Assembly (NCBI GenBank): GCA_046074525.1
Contig: JBJTOK010000038.1
Span: 1-64,000 of the forward strand
DNA length: 64,000 nt
Origin: JAHEZL01 sp046074525
Lineage (GTDB): Bacteria; Bacteroidota; Bacteroidia; Flavobacteriales_C; GCA-002722245
Direction: 5' to 3'
This document shows positions 18,106 through 26,306 of the stretch, in pieces. How positions within the stretch are numbered: the first letter of the stretch is position 1; each line of letters starts with the position of its first letter. A model generated the notes under the pieces. The model saw only the letters and a list, made by a program, of their open reading frames with translations. It was not told the origin of the DNA and made no database searches. A program made the translations under genes and the position numbers.

Positions 18106-18569
18106 TGGAAAAAATAATCGATTTGGTTGATGGGCATTTCGGTAGGGGGTATTCGTCAGCTTATTTTGAAGATGGCAGATTAAAGGAGGGCTACAAACTG
18201 ATGAGCAGTGATAATGCTTTTATTCTTTATTCAGAGCACAATTCAGCTTTTCAGCTTCCATATAAAAAAGTATTGTTTTTAAATGTGGTGGTAGTTGATA
18301 AGGCTAATCAGGGAAAAGGAGAGGGAAGTAAGTTACTCTCCAACTTCTACGAAAGATTTTCTGCTGAATATACTATCGTTGTTCCGTTGTGGAAGTATAA
18401 AGGCAGTGAGGGATTGCGACATTGGATTTTGAAAAAGAACGGAACGCTCTTTCATTCCTTTAATGAATACTGGCGTGATGATAGTCTGGAAAAAGGTTAT
18501 CACTGTCTGGAGTGCGGTCCGCCGCCGTGCCGGTGCTCAATGGATCTTTATGTGCTGGATCAGCAGTAG
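18105..18569 (+). CDS. GNAT-like protein with cysteine-rich tail
   Basis: The 154-residue protein (ATG at 18105 chosen because it overlaps the previous stop as TAATG) resembles a GNAT acetyltransferase: FLNVVVVDKANQGKGEGSKLL (residues near 65-85) looks like beta-4 plus the acetyl-CoA pyrophosphate loop, with QGKGEG close to the Q/RxxGxG/A motif. The tail has CLECGPPPCRC, four cysteines in CxxCx4CxC spacing that could hold zinc. Assignment is by motif only. The last 110 bp overlap the convergent membrane-protein gene on the other strand. Confidence 0.65.
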   Translation: MEKIIDLVDGHFGRGYSSAYFEDGRLKEGYKLMSSDNAFILYSEHNSAFQLPYKKVLFLNVVVVDKANQGKGEGSKLLSNFYERFSAEYTIVVPLWKYKGSEGLRHWILKKNGTLFHSFNEYWRDDSLEKGYHCLECGPPPCRCSMDLYVLDQQ

Positions 18570-19086
18570 CTTTATCGGAGCAGTACACCACTGAAAACAA
18601 CATCATCATATATCCCAGCGATTTCCAATGCATGCTTTTGCTGAGTTGCATATCTGGGAAATTACGTTGCCTGAAAAAATAAATGATCACGAAGAGCAGG
18701 GCCATAAATGTGTACATTATTAAATCCTGACCGTCGAATGTTCCATCGGTAAAATGTTGCAGTTGCATTATTTCCAGTGCAATGGCAAATAAAAAAGGAG
18801 AGAAAATCCACAGTGCATTCTGTTTCCGGATATTGAATTTCCATATCCATAGAAGGAGGTTCATACTGCTGAACATCCATAAACTTCCGGGAAAGGAAAG
18901 GGCAAACCAATGATAAGGATGAAAATTGCTCACGGCCCTTCGGACAGCAAAAACAGGATCAAGTAAATTTAATTGTTCCAGTATTTGAAAGATGACCAAC
19001 TCTTCGCTTCTGAATAGGAGGTAGATGGCTGTTGCGAGGCACATCGGCAATAATACTGCTAAGAAGAGAAATGGCTTTTTGGACAT
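18460..19086 (-). CDS. Multi-pass membrane protein, unknown (VanZ-like features)
   Basis: I do not firmly recognise this 208-residue protein. It has about four or five hydrophobic helices (LFLAVLLPMCLATAIYLLF, ALWIFSPFLFAIALEIMQL, LIMYTFMALLFVIIYFF, MMMLFSVVY). The segment LEIMQLQHFTDGTFDGQDLIMY resembles VanZ-like proteins, where 'E..Q......GTFD..D...Y' is common. The last 35 residues are polar, proline-rich and lie antisense to the acetyltransferase-like gene, so this tail may come from loss of an earlier stop codon. Single gene, divergent from amtB. Confidence 0.6.
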   Translation of the reverse strand: MSKKPFLFLAVLLPMCLATAIYLLFRSEELVIFQILEQLNLLDPVFAVRRAVSNFHPYHWFALSFPGSLWMFSSMNLLLWIWKFNIRKQNALWIFSPFLFAIALEIMQLQHFTDGTFDGQDLIMYTFMALLFVIIYFFRQRNFPDMQLSKSMHWKSLGYMMMLFSVVYCSDKATADPAHKDPLSTGTAADRTPDSDNLFPDYHHASIH

Positions 19087-19173
19087 AGGGTAAAGGTAAG
19101 AGTTTTGTTCGATGAGTATGGGTAGGTAATTAACTCTCTTGAAAACTCGTTTAAAAAACTCTCCACTCCGGCT

Positions 19174-19203
19174 TTGATCCCCGACATTAACATCCTAAAT
19201 TCG
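19174..19203 (+). promoter_or_regulatory. Promoter for amtB (TTG-N19-TAAATTCG)
   Basis: A TTTG at 19173-19176 is followed after 19 bases by TAAATTCG at 19196-19203, the best fit in the window to the Bacteroidota -33/-7 promoter except rpmH. The ATG lies 30 bases beyond the box. Confidence 0.65.
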
Positions 19204-19233
19204 CGCACTTAAACCCTTAATACCCCTAAAGTC

Positions 19234-20571
19234 ATGGTTGAAAAACGATGGATCATTTCCTTTTCCCTAATTGTATTTGTTGCCCTGCTTTGCGTTAGCT
19301 GGGAGTTTATTGGCGGAACGCCTGCACTGGCTTCTGCTTCGTCGGCTGTTGATAAAGCAGATGTAGCCTGGATACTGACTTCTTCCTGTTTGGTATTGTT
19401 GATGACTCCCGGACTCTCTTTCTTTTACGGAGGGATGGTGGGTTTTAAAAATACTATTTCCACCATGCTGCAAAGCTTTGTGTGTTTGGGGGTGATTAGT
19501 ATTTTGTGGATTACGGTAGGTTTTAGTCTGGCTTTTGGCGAAGATGTTGGAGGAATCATTGGTAATCCGATGACCTATTTTATGTTTGATAATGTAACAG
19601 GGGTAGAAGCTTCATTGGCTCCTACTATTCCTTTGATGCTGTATGCTGTTTTTCAGTTGAAGTTTGCGATTATTACTCCGGCCCTTATCACAGGATCCTT
19701 TGCTGAAAGGGTGCGTTTCATCTCGTATTTATTGTTTGTGTGTTTGTTCAGCTTGCTGATTTATACTCCTCTTTGCCACATGATCTGGCATCCCAAGGGT
19801 TTGCTGAAGAATACTTTCCATGTATTGGATTTCGCTGGCGGAACTGTAGTGCACATGTCGGCAGGTTTTGCAGCATTAGCAGGTGCTTTGGTTTTGGGCA
19901 AGCGCCAAAATAAAGAACATACACCAACGAATATTCCTTTTGTTTTACTGGGTACAGGGATGCTTTGGTTCGGCTGGTTTGGATTCAATGCGGGTTCGGC
20001 TTTGGGAGCAAATGAAAGCGCAGGATTGGCCTTTGCCACAACCAACGCGGCATCAGCGATGGCGATGCTGACCTGGATATTTTTCGACAGGATCAATGGC
20101 CGCAAAGTATCGGCGATGGGTGCTTGTATTGGAGCTGTGGTGGGTATGGTGGCCATCACTCCGGCGGCTGGCTATGTGAGTATTCCTCAGGCGGTGTTTT
20201 TCGGATTTATTGCGAGTATAGTTTCTAATTTATTGGTGAACTGGAAAGTAATGAAGAGAATGGACGATACCCTGGATGTTTTTGCTTGTCATGGTGTAGG
20301 AGGTATCATGGGGATGATCCTCACAGCGATTTTTGCCAATGTGCCTAATGCTGAAGGTCAGAAAGCCGGTTTGATCTACGGAGGTTATGAAGATTTCGCT
20401 TTGTCGATGGCTGCTTTGCTCATCGTATCGGCCTTTACTTTTGTAGGGGCGTATGTGCTTTACAAATTCACTAATATCATTATTCCGCTTCGTGTAACAG
20501 AGGAATCGGAAAAAATCGGACTCGATTTATCGCAGCATGATGAAACGCTGCTGCATTCGGGAAGGATGTAA
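19234..20571 (+). CDS. amtB: Ammonium transporter AmtB
   Basis: The 445-residue inner-membrane protein is a typical Amt/Rh channel of about 11 helices. Family motifs are FFYGGMVGFKNTISTML near residue 65, FAGGTVVHMSAGFAALAG (first pore histidine), WFGWFGFNAGSA, and DVFACHGVGGIMG (second pore histidine). It moves ammonium into the cell. No GlnK/PII gene lies next to it, which is unusual because amtB and glnK are often paired. It has its own promoter and is closed by a strong terminator. Confidence 0.97.
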   Translation: MVEKRWIISFSLIVFVALLCVSWEFIGGTPALASASSAVDKADVAWILTSSCLVLLMTPGLSFFYGGMVGFKNTISTMLQSFVCLGVISILWITVGFSLAFGEDVGGIIGNPMTYFMFDNVTGVEASLAPTIPLMLYAVFQLKFAIITPALITGSFAERVRFISYLLFVCLFSLLIYTPLCHMIWHPKGLLKNTFHVLDFAGGTVVHMSAGFAALAGALVLGKRQNKEHTPTNIPFVLLGTGMLWFGWFGFNAGSALGANESAGLAFATTNAASAMAMLTWIFFDRINGRKVSAMGACIGAVVGMVAITPAAGYVSIPQAVFFGFIASIVSNLLVNWKVMKRMDDTLDVFACHGVGGIMGMILTAIFANVPNAEGQKAGLIYGGYEDFALSMAALLIVSAFTFVGAYVLYKFTNIIIPLRVTEESEKIGLDLSQHDETLLHSGRM

Positions 20572-20587
20572 AATCAGTTTGTTAATT

Positions 20588-20622
20588 TTTCCTCCGGGGT
20601 GCTTACCCCGGAGGATTTTATA
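20588..20622 (+). terminator. Intrinsic terminator after amtB
   Basis: A perfect 10-bp GC-rich stem, CCTCCGGGGT with ACCCCGGAGG, closes a GCTT loop (20591-20614) and is followed by ATTTTAT. It starts 19 bases after the amtB stop. Confidence 0.9.
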
Positions 20623-20735
20623 TAAAAAGAATTTTCTTTCCGAAACTGGAAGTCTTCCTTACCTTTTTCAAGGAAAATGAATAAGCTAGAGTTGTTGTGT
20701 GTTTCAACATGAAATTTGCAATCTTCCTCTTTTTA

Positions 20736-22286
20736 TCAATCTATTTCACTCAGCCGGCCTCTCATTTTTTTATCGCTCCAACAAAGTATTAATCCTATAA
20801 GCGCGCCACTGATCAATCCGCCTATGTGTGCGGCATTTCCAACGCCCGGCATAAAGAAACCAATAACAAGGTTGAGTCCTGCATAGCCTGCCACTAAAAA
20901 GATAATATAAGTTTTTACGGTTGTCTTGACGAGCCCTGTGATTAACAATCCTGCCATGCAGCCATACAGGCCGAATATCGCTCCCGATGCGCCAAGGCTA
21001 ATGTGGTCGGTCCACCAGATGCTGGCCACGCTGGCGCATAGTCCTGATAGTACATATAAAATAATATAGTTTCGTCGACCAAGGGCCGGCTCCACAAATA
21101 TCGCAGCCAGGACGAGTCCTGCTATATTGTTCGCGATATGCATCAGTCCACCATGTACAAAAACAGAAGTGAGTAAGCGCCACCATTCCCCATTCATCAC
21201 AGCTTCCCGCTGGTTGCCGCCCCAGTTAAACAATTCAATACCATTAGGCGACATAAGATCAATGCCGCTGAAGCACATGATCAGGAATATCAATAAGTTA
21301 AGGGCAATAATAATAGACGTGATAAAATGGTCTCCTTCGGGTATGAGATATTTAAGCATGGAGTCAAGATCATCCTCTTCGAATGAGCCGTTGTTGACCT
21401 GTGCCGCATGTTCATTCTTATCATATTTTCCAAAGGAAATAATCAATACAAGTACTAAAATACCGAGCGCGTAGGAGATGAATATACCTTCCATTTTATT
21501 GCCGTTTCTTTCGTTGAAATCCTCGTTTACAGGTCGCAGCAAAATGACATCCTCTCCACTTTTTTTGGTTAGGTCTTTAATGCTTTCTATGTAAAAATCC
21601 TTGTCGTCTGAATCGGGAACCCTTTCAAAATAAGCAAGCTCGTGGAAGTTATGATATTTTATATTGGAATCACATTCCGCTTTAAATTGTTCATATGCAG
21701 TTTCTTTTTCATTGTCCTCCAGGTTATTGCTAACATTCTTTGAGAATTTTATTGTATACCAGCACTTCGCATTTTCATATTGAAATTTCTCCGATGAGAA
21801 GGCAAAGCAATAATAAGTGGTGAAAGATAAAGTTTGATTGTGTTTGCCGCTGGTTCGAATGTCAACATTATAGCTGTAATAAAAGGTGTCTATTGAAAAT
21901 TGATCGATGGTGTAATACCTCACATTTTCGTTAGCGACTATTTCTTCCACTGTTGTAACAGCTTTCAATTTCCCTGTGGCAGTAGTGAAATAACACTGGG
22001 AAAATATTGCAGGAATCCCTATTGCACCGGCAGCAATGAAGTTTAATAGAAGTCTGCCACGAAAGCGTTCGGAGTATTTAATAATATGGAATCTTTTGCG
22101 CAGAATAATGAGGGCGATGATAGCGACGGTAAAAGGAAGACCAAATTCCCAGACACTTTCGTGAAAGTGTACTAAATTAAATTGTATAGTGAACAGCCAG
22201 CGTGATAAAGAAATGAGGGCAATACATAGTATAGTAGCGATGGTAATTGGAAGGAGAATATAAGTCAGCCTTGGGTACTTATTCAT
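20736..22286 (-). CDS. Rhomboid-family intramembrane serine protease
   Basis: The 516-residue protein has two or three N-terminal helices, a large non-membrane region (about residues 100-260), then a C-terminal rhomboid domain from about residue 320. The catalytic serine is in GASGAIFG (Ser434) and the histidine in NAAHIGG (His487); HGGLMHIANNIAG near 378-390 matches the conserved HxxxN of the oxyanion site. Rhomboids cut transmembrane proteins inside the membrane. The long N-terminal extension is more than usual for bacterial rhomboids and may bind substrates. It starts one base after the YkgJ-like gene, the last gene of a folP operon. Confidence 0.92.
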   Translation of the reverse strand: MNKYPRLTYILLPITIATILCIALISLSRWLFTIQFNLVHFHESVWEFGLPFTVAIIALIILRKRFHIIKYSERFRGRLLLNFIAAGAIGIPAIFSQCYFTTATGKLKAVTTVEEIVANENVRYYTIDQFSIDTFYYSYNVDIRTSGKHNQTLSFTTYYCFAFSSEKFQYENAKCWYTIKFSKNVSNNLEDNEKETAYEQFKAECDSNIKYHNFHELAYFERVPDSDDKDFYIESIKDLTKKSGEDVILLRPVNEDFNERNGNKMEGIFISYALGILVLVLIISFGKYDKNEHAAQVNNGSFEEDDLDSMLKYLIPEGDHFITSIIIALNLLIFLIMCFSGIDLMSPNGIELFNWGGNQREAVMNGEWWRLLTSVFVHGGLMHIANNIAGLVLAAIFVEPALGRRNYIILYVLSGLCASVASIWWTDHISLGASGAIFGLYGCMAGLLITGLVKTTVKTYIIFLVAGYAGLNLVIGFFMPGVGNAAHIGGLISGALIGLILCWSDKKMRGRLSEID

Positions 22287-22287
22287 G

Positions 22288-22734
22288 TTACATCTCCTTT
22301 TTAATTTTCTCCATTATCTTTTCCACGGCCGGACAAACAGAAATGTTTTTGGCAGTTAAAGAAAAAAGCTGCTGCTGGCTTACGCGATCGGTGTGCGGAT
22401 ATTCGCGGCAGGCCTTCGGACGCACATCGTAAATGCTGCAATAGTTTTGTGCGTCAAGGAAAGTACAGGGCACTTTTTGCAATACATAATCTTTGTCTTC
22501 ATCCACCCGAAGGTATTTTTCAATGAATTGCTGTTGCGTGAGGCGAAGGTGTTTGGAGATGCGTTCAATGTCTTTATCGGTAAAAAGCGGTCCGGTTGTT
22601 TTACAGCAATTGGCGCACTTCAGGCAATCGGTACAGGCGAACACCTCTTCATGGGCGTCATGAAAAAGTCGGTCCACTTCCCTGTGGTTTTTCTTTTTCA
22701 GTTGCTGGAAGAGCTTTTTGTATTGTTCTTTCAC
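22288..22734 (-). CDS. YkgJ-family cysteine-cluster protein
   Basis: The 148-residue protein has the cysteine pattern of the YkgJ/Fli-B-like family (putative zinc- or iron-chelating domain): CTDCLKCANCCKTTGP near residues 34-49, then PCTFLDAQNYCSIYDVRPKACREYP (split: PCTFLDAQNYC, SIYDVRPKACREYP). The cysteines likely hold a metal or Fe-S centre. Function is not established. Its ATG overlaps the folP stop by four bases and its stop is next to the rhomboid start, so the three genes form a minus-strand operon. Confidence 0.9.
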   Translation of the reverse strand: MKEQYKKLFQQLKKKNHREVDRLFHDAHEEVFACTDCLKCANCCKTTGPLFTDKDIERISKHLRLTQQQFIEKYLRVDEDKDYVLQKVPCTFLDAQNYCSIYDVRPKACREYPHTDRVSQQQLFSLTAKNISVCPAVEKIMEKIKKEM

Positions 22735-23570
22735 TTTAGTTTACTGAATAAATCAATGATTTCCTTGGCTTCTTTCACATCATGAACTCTCAAGATATTG
22801 GCGCCTTTCGTGAGAGCAAAGGCGTGTAAAGCTGTAGTGCCGTTGAGCGCTTCGGAGGGAGTGTAGTTGAGTACTTTGTAAATCATGCTTTTGCGGGAAA
22901 TACCTATCAATACAGGTGTATTCAGCTGCATGAAAAAATCGCTTTTGCTCAGCAGCTCGTAATTTTGTTGAAGTGTTTTTGCAAAACCAAAACCGAGGTC
23001 AACCACCACATCATTGATCTTGTATTTTTTGATGACTTGTATTTTTTCCTGGAGGAAGCGGTAAACATCAGTGACTACATTTTTGTAATTGTTATCTTTG
23101 GCATTGTGCATCAATACATAAGGAATGTTTTTGCCGGCAATGACTTGCAGAATATGCTCATCGGCGAGTCCGCTTACGTCGTTCACCATATCAATACCAA
23201 TCGGAAGCAAAGCTTCAATAATTTCAGGACGGAAGGAATCGATGCTTAAAAGCGCATCGGGAAAATGTTTGCGAAGGGCTTCGGCGACGGGAAGAATTCG
23301 TTTTAATTCTTCATCTGTTGAAATGATTTCAGCACCCGGACGGGTAGAGAAAGCCCCGAGATCGAGAATACTTGCTCCTTCGCTTAAATGCTTCTGCGCC
23401 ATTTGTATAGCATCCTCAATGCCAGCGGCCCGACTACTGCTGTGAAAGGAATCAGGCGTGCAGTTGATGATCCCCATCACCAAGGGTGTTGATAAAGGGA
23501 TAATTTTTCCCCGGCAGTTGAGGGTGTATTTCTGCGTAAAAATGGTATCTTGGGCGACGGAAAAATTCAT
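22731..23570 (-). CDS. folP: Dihydropteroate synthase
   Basis: FolP joins p-aminobenzoate to a pterin diphosphate in folate synthesis, in the cytosol. The 279-residue protein has the first signature VMGIINCTPDSFHSSSR near residue 31 and the second GASILDLGAFSTRPGAE near 70-86; the pterin-binding NDVSGL and the late ISRKSMIYKVL segment are also present. The usual GGxSTRPG reads GAFSTRPG here. It is the first gene of a folP / ykgJ-like / rhomboid operon and is divergent from DUF1599 across an 18-bp gap. Confidence 0.96.
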   Translation of the reverse strand: MNFSVAQDTIFTQKYTLNCRGKIIPLSTPLVMGIINCTPDSFHSSSRAAGIEDAIQMAQKHLSEGASILDLGAFSTRPGAEIISTDEELKRILPVAEALRKHFPDALLSIDSFRPEIIEALLPIGIDMVNDVSGLADEHILQVIAGKNIPYVLMHNAKDNNYKNVVTDVYRFLQEKIQVIKKYKINDVVVDLGFGFAKTLQQNYELLSKSDFFMQLNTPVLIGISRKSMIYKVLNYTPSEALNGTTALHAFALTKGANILRVHDVKEAKEIIDLFSKLK

Positions 23571-23576
23571 ACAAAG

Positions 23577-23609
23577 CGAAATTAATCAATGAGCGCCAAT
23601 ACAGAGCAA
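23577..23609 (-). promoter_or_regulatory. Promoter for the folP operon (TTG-N22-TAATTTCG)
   Basis: Read on the minus strand, TTG (23609-23607) is followed after 22 bases by TAATTTCG (23584-23577), six bases before the folP ATG. The -33 part lies inside the start of the divergent DUF1599 gene. Confidence 0.45.
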
Positions 23610-24131
23610 GAGTTTAATAAAATCATCAACGATTGTTGCAGTCTTTTTGTAAAGAAGATGAAAGATTACGGTACGGCATGGAGAGTGTTGAGAAGCACCT
23701 CACTGACCGACCAGATTTTTATAAAAGCCCAGCGCATTCGAACCATAGAGGAGAAGGGCGTTTCAAAAGTGGGCGAAGGGGTTGAACCCGAATACGTGGG
23801 CATCATTAACTATTGCGTCATGGCTCTGATCCAGCTGGAAAAGGGCGTGCAGATGAATGATAGTTTAACCCACAACGACATAGAAAAACTTCACCGTTCC
23901 TACCTGGAACAGGCGAGAGACCTGATGCTCAACAAAAATCACGATTACGGTGAGGCCTGGAGGGATATGCGTGTGAGTTCGCTCACCGACCTTATTTTAA
24001 TGAAGGTGCTCCGCGTGAAACAAATCGAAGACAATAAAGGCTCTACCATCGTGTCTGAAGGCATTGATGCCAATTACCTGGACATGATCAATTATAGCGT
24101 ATTCGCCCTTATCCGACTGAAAGAATGCTAA
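23589..24131 (+). CDS. DUF1599 protein with two tandem repeats
   Basis: This 180-residue protein consists of two copies of the DUF1599 unit. The first has KKMKDYGTAWRVLRSTSLTD and IINYCVMALIQLE; the second has NKNHDYGEAWRDMRVSSLTD and MINYSVFALIRL. Each ends with a similar helix, so the copies arose by duplication. No reaction is known for the family. It overlaps the following DoxX-like gene by 7 bp and is probably co-transcribed with it and tpiA. Only 18 bp separates it from the divergent folP. Confidence 0.88.
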   Translation: MSANTEQEFNKIINDCCSLFVKKMKDYGTAWRVLRSTSLTDQIFIKAQRIRTIEEKGVSKVGEGVEPEYVGIINYCVMALIQLEKGVQMNDSLTHNDIEKLHRSYLEQARDLMLNKNHDYGEAWRDMRVSSLTDLILMKVLRVKQIEDNKGSTIVSEGIDANYLDMINYSVFALIRLKEC

Positions 24132-25393
24132 AGCTTTTAGTTAAGATATTGATTTGGTTTTCCAGGATTGGTGTGGGCGGACTCCTTATTTTTTCTGGCT
24201 TGATAAAAGCCAATGATACCGTGGGATTTTCCTATAAACTGGAAGAGTATTTCGAAGTGTTTTCCGATAAAATGCAGCAACGTCTCGATTTGCATGCCTC
24301 ATGGCTTCCCGATTGGTTGCTCGAGTTGATGCAGTGGAGTTTCCAGCTGATGCACGATATCGCACTGCCGCTGGCCATGATTATAGTGGTTGTTGAAATT
24401 GTTTTGGGTGTTTGTGCTATCACCGGTACTAAAATGAGATGGGTGGCCACAGCCACGCTCGTGATGATGCTTTTTTTCACCCTTCTCACTTTTGTGTCGT
24501 GGCAGTACAATATAGTGACCGGTTGTGGTTGCTTTGGCGACGCCATTAAGCTCACACCTTTCGCTTCTTTCATGAAGGATTTGGTGTTGCTGGTGTTTAT
24601 TCTCATTTTGTATTTCTACAGAAAATCCATTTTCTCTCTCTTTGATACCTATGGCGACAGGATGACACTTGGTGTTTCGCTGCTTTGCTCCACCTTATTT
24701 GTAGTGTATACCTATAAGCATTTACCTGTAATAGATTTCCGCGCTTATGCTGTTGGTAATGATCTCAAAAAGGAGATGATAAGAGTTGATCCTGTTTACG
24801 AAAACTTCTACGTGATGAAGAATCTCAAAACCGGTGAGGAAAAGAAATTCAAGGATTACCCTACCGATGCCACTACCTGGAAATATTCCTCCCTGTATCA
24901 AAAATTAATCAAGCCTGGTATTGAACCGAGCATTACCGATTTCGTGATTTTCGACGATGAAGGAGTGGATCATTTGCAGGAAATACTGAACGATTCCAAT
25001 TACACTTTTTTCCTTGTGATGCATGATCTTGCAGAGTTGGGCGAGTTCCAGCGCGAAGGAAAGGTAGCGGCGCATTTTATTCCCGATAGTGATACAAAAG
25101 ATGATTTTATAATGGTGAATGCCTTTGCGAAACTAGCAGAAAAAGAAGGGATGCATTTTTACGGACTCACTGCGTCGGGCATTGATGAGATTTCGTCTTT
25201 CCGCCACGATATGCAGGCGGCCTATCCTTTTTATGCCAGCGATGGTACGGTGCTGAAAACAATTATCCGCTCTAATCCCGGACTGATATTATTGAAAAAC
25301 GGAGTTGTGCTCGGACAGTGGCACATCAACGATTTTCCCGACTTTGAAGATTTAATGGAAAACCTAAATATTAATTACACTGAAGAATTATGA
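24125..25393 (+). CDS. BT_3928-like DoxX-family membrane protein
   Basis: The 422-residue inner-membrane protein begins with a DoxX/MauE-like domain: helices at about 8-28, 70-95, 100-120 and 145-165, with the family motif VTGCGCFGDAIKLTP near residue 134. A non-membrane C-terminal half (about 225-420) looks like a thioredoxin-fold domain but lacks CxxC, for example FFLVMHDLAELGEF and LILLKNGVVLGQWHINDFP. It may take part in redox handling of exported proteins. It overlaps tpiA by four bases, a neighbourhood often seen in Bacteroidota. Confidence 0.85.
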   Translation: MLKLLVKILIWFSRIGVGGLLIFSGLIKANDTVGFSYKLEEYFEVFSDKMQQRLDLHASWLPDWLLELMQWSFQLMHDIALPLAMIIVVVEIVLGVCAITGTKMRWVATATLVMMLFFTLLTFVSWQYNIVTGCGCFGDAIKLTPFASFMKDLVLLVFILILYFYRKSIFSLFDTYGDRMTLGVSLLCSTLFVVYTYKHLPVIDFRAYAVGNDLKKEMIRVDPVYENFYVMKNLKTGEEKKFKDYPTDATTWKYSSLYQKLIKPGIEPSITDFVIFDDEGVDHLQEILNDSNYTFFLVMHDLAELGEFQREGKVAAHFIPDSDTKDDFIMVNAFAKLAEKEGMHFYGLTASGIDEISSFRHDMQAAYPFYASDGTVLKTIIRSNPGLILLKNGVVLGQWHINDFPDFEDLMENLNINYTEEL

Positions 25394-26145
25394 GAAAAAA
25401 AATCGTTGCCGGAAACTGGAAAATGAACAAAAATGTGTCTGAAGGATTGAGTCTGATTGAAGGAATTAAAAGCGGACTCGCCGGAAAAGGGGCTGGAGTT
25501 ACTGTGATTGTTTCACCTCCTTATTTAACATTGACTGAAGCGGTGAAGGCAGCTGCGGGAAGCGTGGTGAAAGTAGCTGCTCAAAACTGTCATCAGGAAG
25601 AAAGTGGTGCCTATACCGGCGAAATTTCTACTTCTATGATCAAGGCTATTGGGGTGGAATACGTAATTATCGGTCACTCTGAACGTCGTCAGTATTTCAA
25701 CGAAACCAGCGCAAGCATCGCTAAAAAAATCAACAGCGCTTTGGCGAAAGGATTAACACCTATCTACTGCAACGGCGAAGTGAAAGAGGAGAGAGAATCA
25801 GGAAAGCATTTTGATGTGGTGAAAAAACAAATGAATGAGGAGTTGTTCCATCTTTCTGCTGATGAAGTAAAGAAAGTGGTTATTGCTTACGAGCCTGTTT
25901 GGGCCATAGGTACAGGATTGACTGCTTCTCCTGATCAGGCGCAGGAAATTCACGCTTACCTGCGTCAGTTACTGACTGATAAATACGGTGCTGCTGTAGC
26001 TGAGGAAATCAGCATTTTATATGGTGGCAGCTGCAAGCCTGATAACGCTAAAGAAATTTTCAGCAAGAAAGATGTGGATGGCGGATTGATTGGCGGCGCT
26101 TCTTTGAAAGCCGAAGATTTCATTGGAATTATTACTGCGTTTTAA
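25390..26145 (+). CDS. tpiA: Triose-phosphate isomerase
   Basis: TpiA interconverts dihydroxyacetone phosphate and glyceraldehyde 3-phosphate in glycolysis. The 251-residue protein has the substrate lysine in GNWKMN (Lys11), the catalytic histidine in VIIGHSERRQYF, the catalytic glutamate in VIAYEPVWAIGTG, and the phosphate loop in ILYGGSCKPDNA. Length is normal. Its ATG overlaps the stop of the DoxX-like gene (ATGA), so it appears to be the end of the DUF1599-DoxX-tpiA operon. Confidence 0.98.
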   Translation: MRKKIVAGNWKMNKNVSEGLSLIEGIKSGLAGKGAGVTVIVSPPYLTLTEAVKAAAGSVVKVAAQNCHQEESGAYTGEISTSMIKAIGVEYVIIGHSERRQYFNETSASIAKKINSALAKGLTPIYCNGEVKEERESGKHFDVVKKQMNEELFHLSADEVKKVVIAYEPVWAIGTGLTASPDQAQEIHAYLRQLLTDKYGAAVAEEISILYGGSCKPDNAKEIFSKKDVDGGLIGGASLKAEDFIGIITAF

Positions 26146-26162
26146 TTAAAAAAATACAGGGC

Positions 26163-26290
26163 GGCAGGTCCTTTATACCTCCTGCCGTCATTGCGAAAAT
26201 TTTTGTACTCAAAAATTGAAGCAACCTTATGAGAAGAGGTTGCTTCGTCGTTCCTCCTCGCAATGACGATAGGGTTTGAAGGACCTACCG
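26163..26290. repeat. Intergenic repeat family B, full copy
   Basis: The gap between tpiA and prmA is nearly filled by nested inverted repeats: CGTCATTGCGA (26186-26196) with TCGCAATGACG (26258-26268); inside it GAAGCAACCT with AGGTTGCTTC (about 26218-26246); outside it AGGTCCTT (26166-26173) with AAGGACCT (26279-26286). Partial copies of the same core occur at 13555, 33794, 38910 and 42458-42502. Confidence 0.9.
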
Positions 26291-26306
26291 CTCTAATCAT
26301 AAAAAA

